DNA from: Chloroflexota bacterium
GTDB lineage: Bacteria > Chloroflexota > Limnocylindria > P2-11E
DNA: 64,000 nucleotides
Assembly: GCA_027310565.1 (NCBI GenBank)
Contig: DAIDAP010000004.1
Span: 1 to 64,000, forward strand
Direction: 5' to 3'
Shown: piece by piece, positions 62,624 through 64,000 of the stretch
Layout of the letters: the number at the start of each line of letters is the position of its first letter
How positions within the stretch are numbered: position 1 is the first letter of the stretch
The notes under the pieces: generated by a model
What the model saw: the letters and a program-made list of their open reading frames with translations, nothing else
Told to the model about the DNA's origin: nothing
Databases searched by the model: none
Position numbers and translations under genes: made by a program

Positions 62624-64000
62624 GTGGCCCGCACGGTGGCTTCCGACGTGGAGCGGCTGCAGGAGAGAGCGCGCGATGCCTTCCCCATGTGGGAGAAGGC
62701 GAAGGACCTCGTCGACGAGCTCATCGACCTCGAGCTCAACTACCGGCAGAGCGGCCATCCGGGGGGCTCGCGCTCGAAGGTCCACATGCTCCTCGCGCTC
62801 ATGCTCTCGGGGGCGATGCGCTGGGACCTCCTCCGTCCGTGGCGCCCGTTCGCCGACCGCTTCGTGCTCTCCGCCGGCCACACCATCCCGCTCGTCTACG
62901 CGACGCTCGCCCTGCTGAACGAGGCGATGCGGGCGCGGCACGAGCGCACCGGGGACCCCGCGTTCGCCTTCCCGCACCAGGGCCGCTACGCGCTCACCTG
63001 GGAGGACCTGCTGCTGCTGCGGCGCAACCGGGGTCTGCCGGGGCACGCGGAGTTCGCGGGGAAGACGCTCTTCGTGAAGGCGAACACGGGTCCGTCGGGG
63101 CACGGCATGCCGCCGTCGGTGGGTCAGGCCGTCGCGCTCCGCATCGCCGGCGCGGAGCAGGTGAAGGTGTTCGTGTTCGAGGGCGAGGGCGGGCTGACGC
63201 CCGGCGCCTCCCACGAGTCGAAGAACTCCGCCTGGGGCCTGGGCCTCTCAAGCCTCGTGTTCCTCGTCGACTGGAACGACTTCGGCATCGACGAGAACGC
63301 GCTCTCCACGGTGGTGCACGGCACACCCGAGGACTGGTTCGCGCCGTACGGCTGGCGCGTGCTGGGGACCGAGCGCGGCATGGAGTGGGACACGGTGACC
63401 GGCGTGATCCTCGAGGCGGCGCGCGGCGAGAACACCGGCCGGGTGCCGACGATGGGCTGGTTCAAGACGCGCAAGGGCCGCGGCTACGGGAAGTACGACT
63501 ACCGCTCGCACGGCTCGCCGCATCCGCTGAACAGCGAGCCGTTCTGGGGGCTGCGCAAAGAGTTCATGCGCAGGTACGGCGTCGAGTACGCCGGCGTCGA
63601 CCAGCCGGCGCCGAAGGATCCCGCGGACCTGTCGGCGCAGGCGCGGCGCAACCTCGAGGTCGCCGTCTCGGTGCTGCGGAGAGACGACGCGCTGGTCGCG
63701 TACCTCACCGACCGGCTGCGCGAGGTCGCGGCCGAGGTCCCCGACTCGGTGCCGACGTTCCACCTCGGCGGGAAGGGCGCGGCGCTCTTCCGCGACGAGC
63801 GACTCTTCGACGTCGCGACGTACCCGGCCTCGATGTGGGCGAAGCCCGGGGAGCGCAAGCCGAACCGCGCCGCGCTCGCGCAGTGGGGCGCGTGGGTGAA
63901 CGCGTACGCGCGCAAGGAGTACGGACGGCCGCTCTTCATCGCGATGTCCGCCGACCTCGCCGAGTCCACCAACATCGCGGGGTTCATGAAGGAGTACGAG
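62624..64000 (+). CDS. tkt: Transketolase, 3' end beyond window
   Basis: Partial; 459 codons seen. The thiamine diphosphate-binding N-terminal domain is complete: QSGHPGGSRSKVHM, SAGHTIPLVYA, GPSGHGMPPSVGQAVAL, then GEGGLTPGASHES and VDWNDFG (GxG-x(n)-N motif with Asn), KTRKGRGYGK and SHGSPHPLN. The pyrimidine-binding domain is starting at the edge. It shuttles two-carbon units between ketoses and aldoses in the pentose phosphate pathway. The order of motifs resembles the longer, dehydrogenase-E1-like transketolase subgroup. GTG 62624 preferred for its leaderless promoter; ATG 62687 is an alternative. Confidence 0.9.
   Translation, partial: MARTVASDVERLQERARDAFPMWEKAKDLVDELIDLELNYRQSGHPGGSRSKVHMLLALMLSGAMRWDLLRPWRPFADRFVLSAGHTIPLVYATLALLNEAMRARHERTGDPAFAFPHQGRYALTWEDLLLLRRNRGLPGHAEFAGKTLFVKANTGPSGHGMPPSVGQAVALRIAGAEQVKVFVFEGEGGLTPGASHESKNSAWGLGLSSLVFLVDWNDFGIDENALSTVVHGTPEDWFAPYGWRVLGTERGMEWDTVTGVILEAARGENTGRVPTMGWFKTRKGRGYGKYDYRSHGSPHPLNSEPFWGLRKEFMRRYGVEYAGVDQPAPKDPADLSAQARRNLEVAVSVLRRDDALVAYLTDRLREVAAEVPDSVPTFHLGGKGAALFRDERLFDVATYPASMWAKPGERKPNRAALAQWGAWVNAYARKEYGRPLFIAMSADLAESTNIAGFMKEYE

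Overview
The window is very GC-rich (over 70 percent by eye) and densely coded, with many GTG starts, ATGA/GTGA stop-start overlaps and almost no space between genes. There is no phage, IS transposase, CRISPR array or rRNA; the only RNA gene I can support is one tRNA-Lys(UUU). The gene content (MurJ, S20, GpgS, DUF4388, PknB-type kinase, class III cyclase, UgpC-type ATPase, actinobacterial-style gas vesicle genes) fits a free-living soil or freshwater bacterium. A high-GC Chloroflexota lineage such as Limnocylindria is my best guess; an actinobacterium is the alternative. This placement is inference.

Layout. 1-3748 (-): MarR regulator and a heterodimeric ABC exporter, one subunit cut by the window edge. 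3802-7051: murJ, rpsT, a VOC protein with a basic tail, an inverted-repeat element and a TetR regulator. 7119-14482 (-): a carbon operon of UgpC-type ATPase, DUF4388 protein, ROK sugar kinase, gap, pgk and eno. 14502-25994: glycan and compatible-solute genes, namely a PAP2-GH38 fusion, DedA, two GpgS-like glycosyltransferases (one fused to UspA domains), a debranching-type glycosidase and a GT4, interrupted by a VapBC-like toxin-antitoxin pair. 25991-35023: panC, panE, panB, coaBC, coaX and coaD, nearly the whole pantothenate-to-CoA pathway, mixed with MFS, flavin reductase and DUF302 genes. 35094-37248 (-): ftcD-hutI, histidine degradation. 37315-40620: cyclase, Ser/Thr kinase and a lone cNMP-binding protein. 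40652-45561: GNAT plus N-acylamino acid racemase/OSBS, aquaporin, DadA-like oxidase. 45619-47532: merA divergent from an ArsR/CmtR-type regulator. 48380-54033 (-): a signalling operon of receiver, receiver-GAF-GGDEF-EAL, histidine kinase and LuxR response regulator. 54320-57958 (+): a seven-gene gas vesicle operon running straight into two more histidine kinases (to 61136). 61105-64000: XRE regulator plus MFS, then a truncated transketolase.

The most striking system is the gas vesicle locus. It has three GvpF/L, GvpG, GvpK, GvpA, a GvpJ-like protein and a 60-residue GvpA-fold protein, but no gvpN, gvpO or gvpC in the window. It lies head-to-head with a c-di-GMP/two-component operon and is apparently co-transcribed with two sensor kinases, which suggests buoyancy under dedicated sensory control. 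Other notable points are a recurring -10-like TANNNT element 6-9 nt before start codons (leaderless mRNAs), a dispersed TAGTGTCG repeat that supplies stop codons, two genes whose only plausible start is CTG within a CTGA overlap, and a toxin-antitoxin module flanked by a duplicated piece of the neighbouring glycosyltransferase gene.
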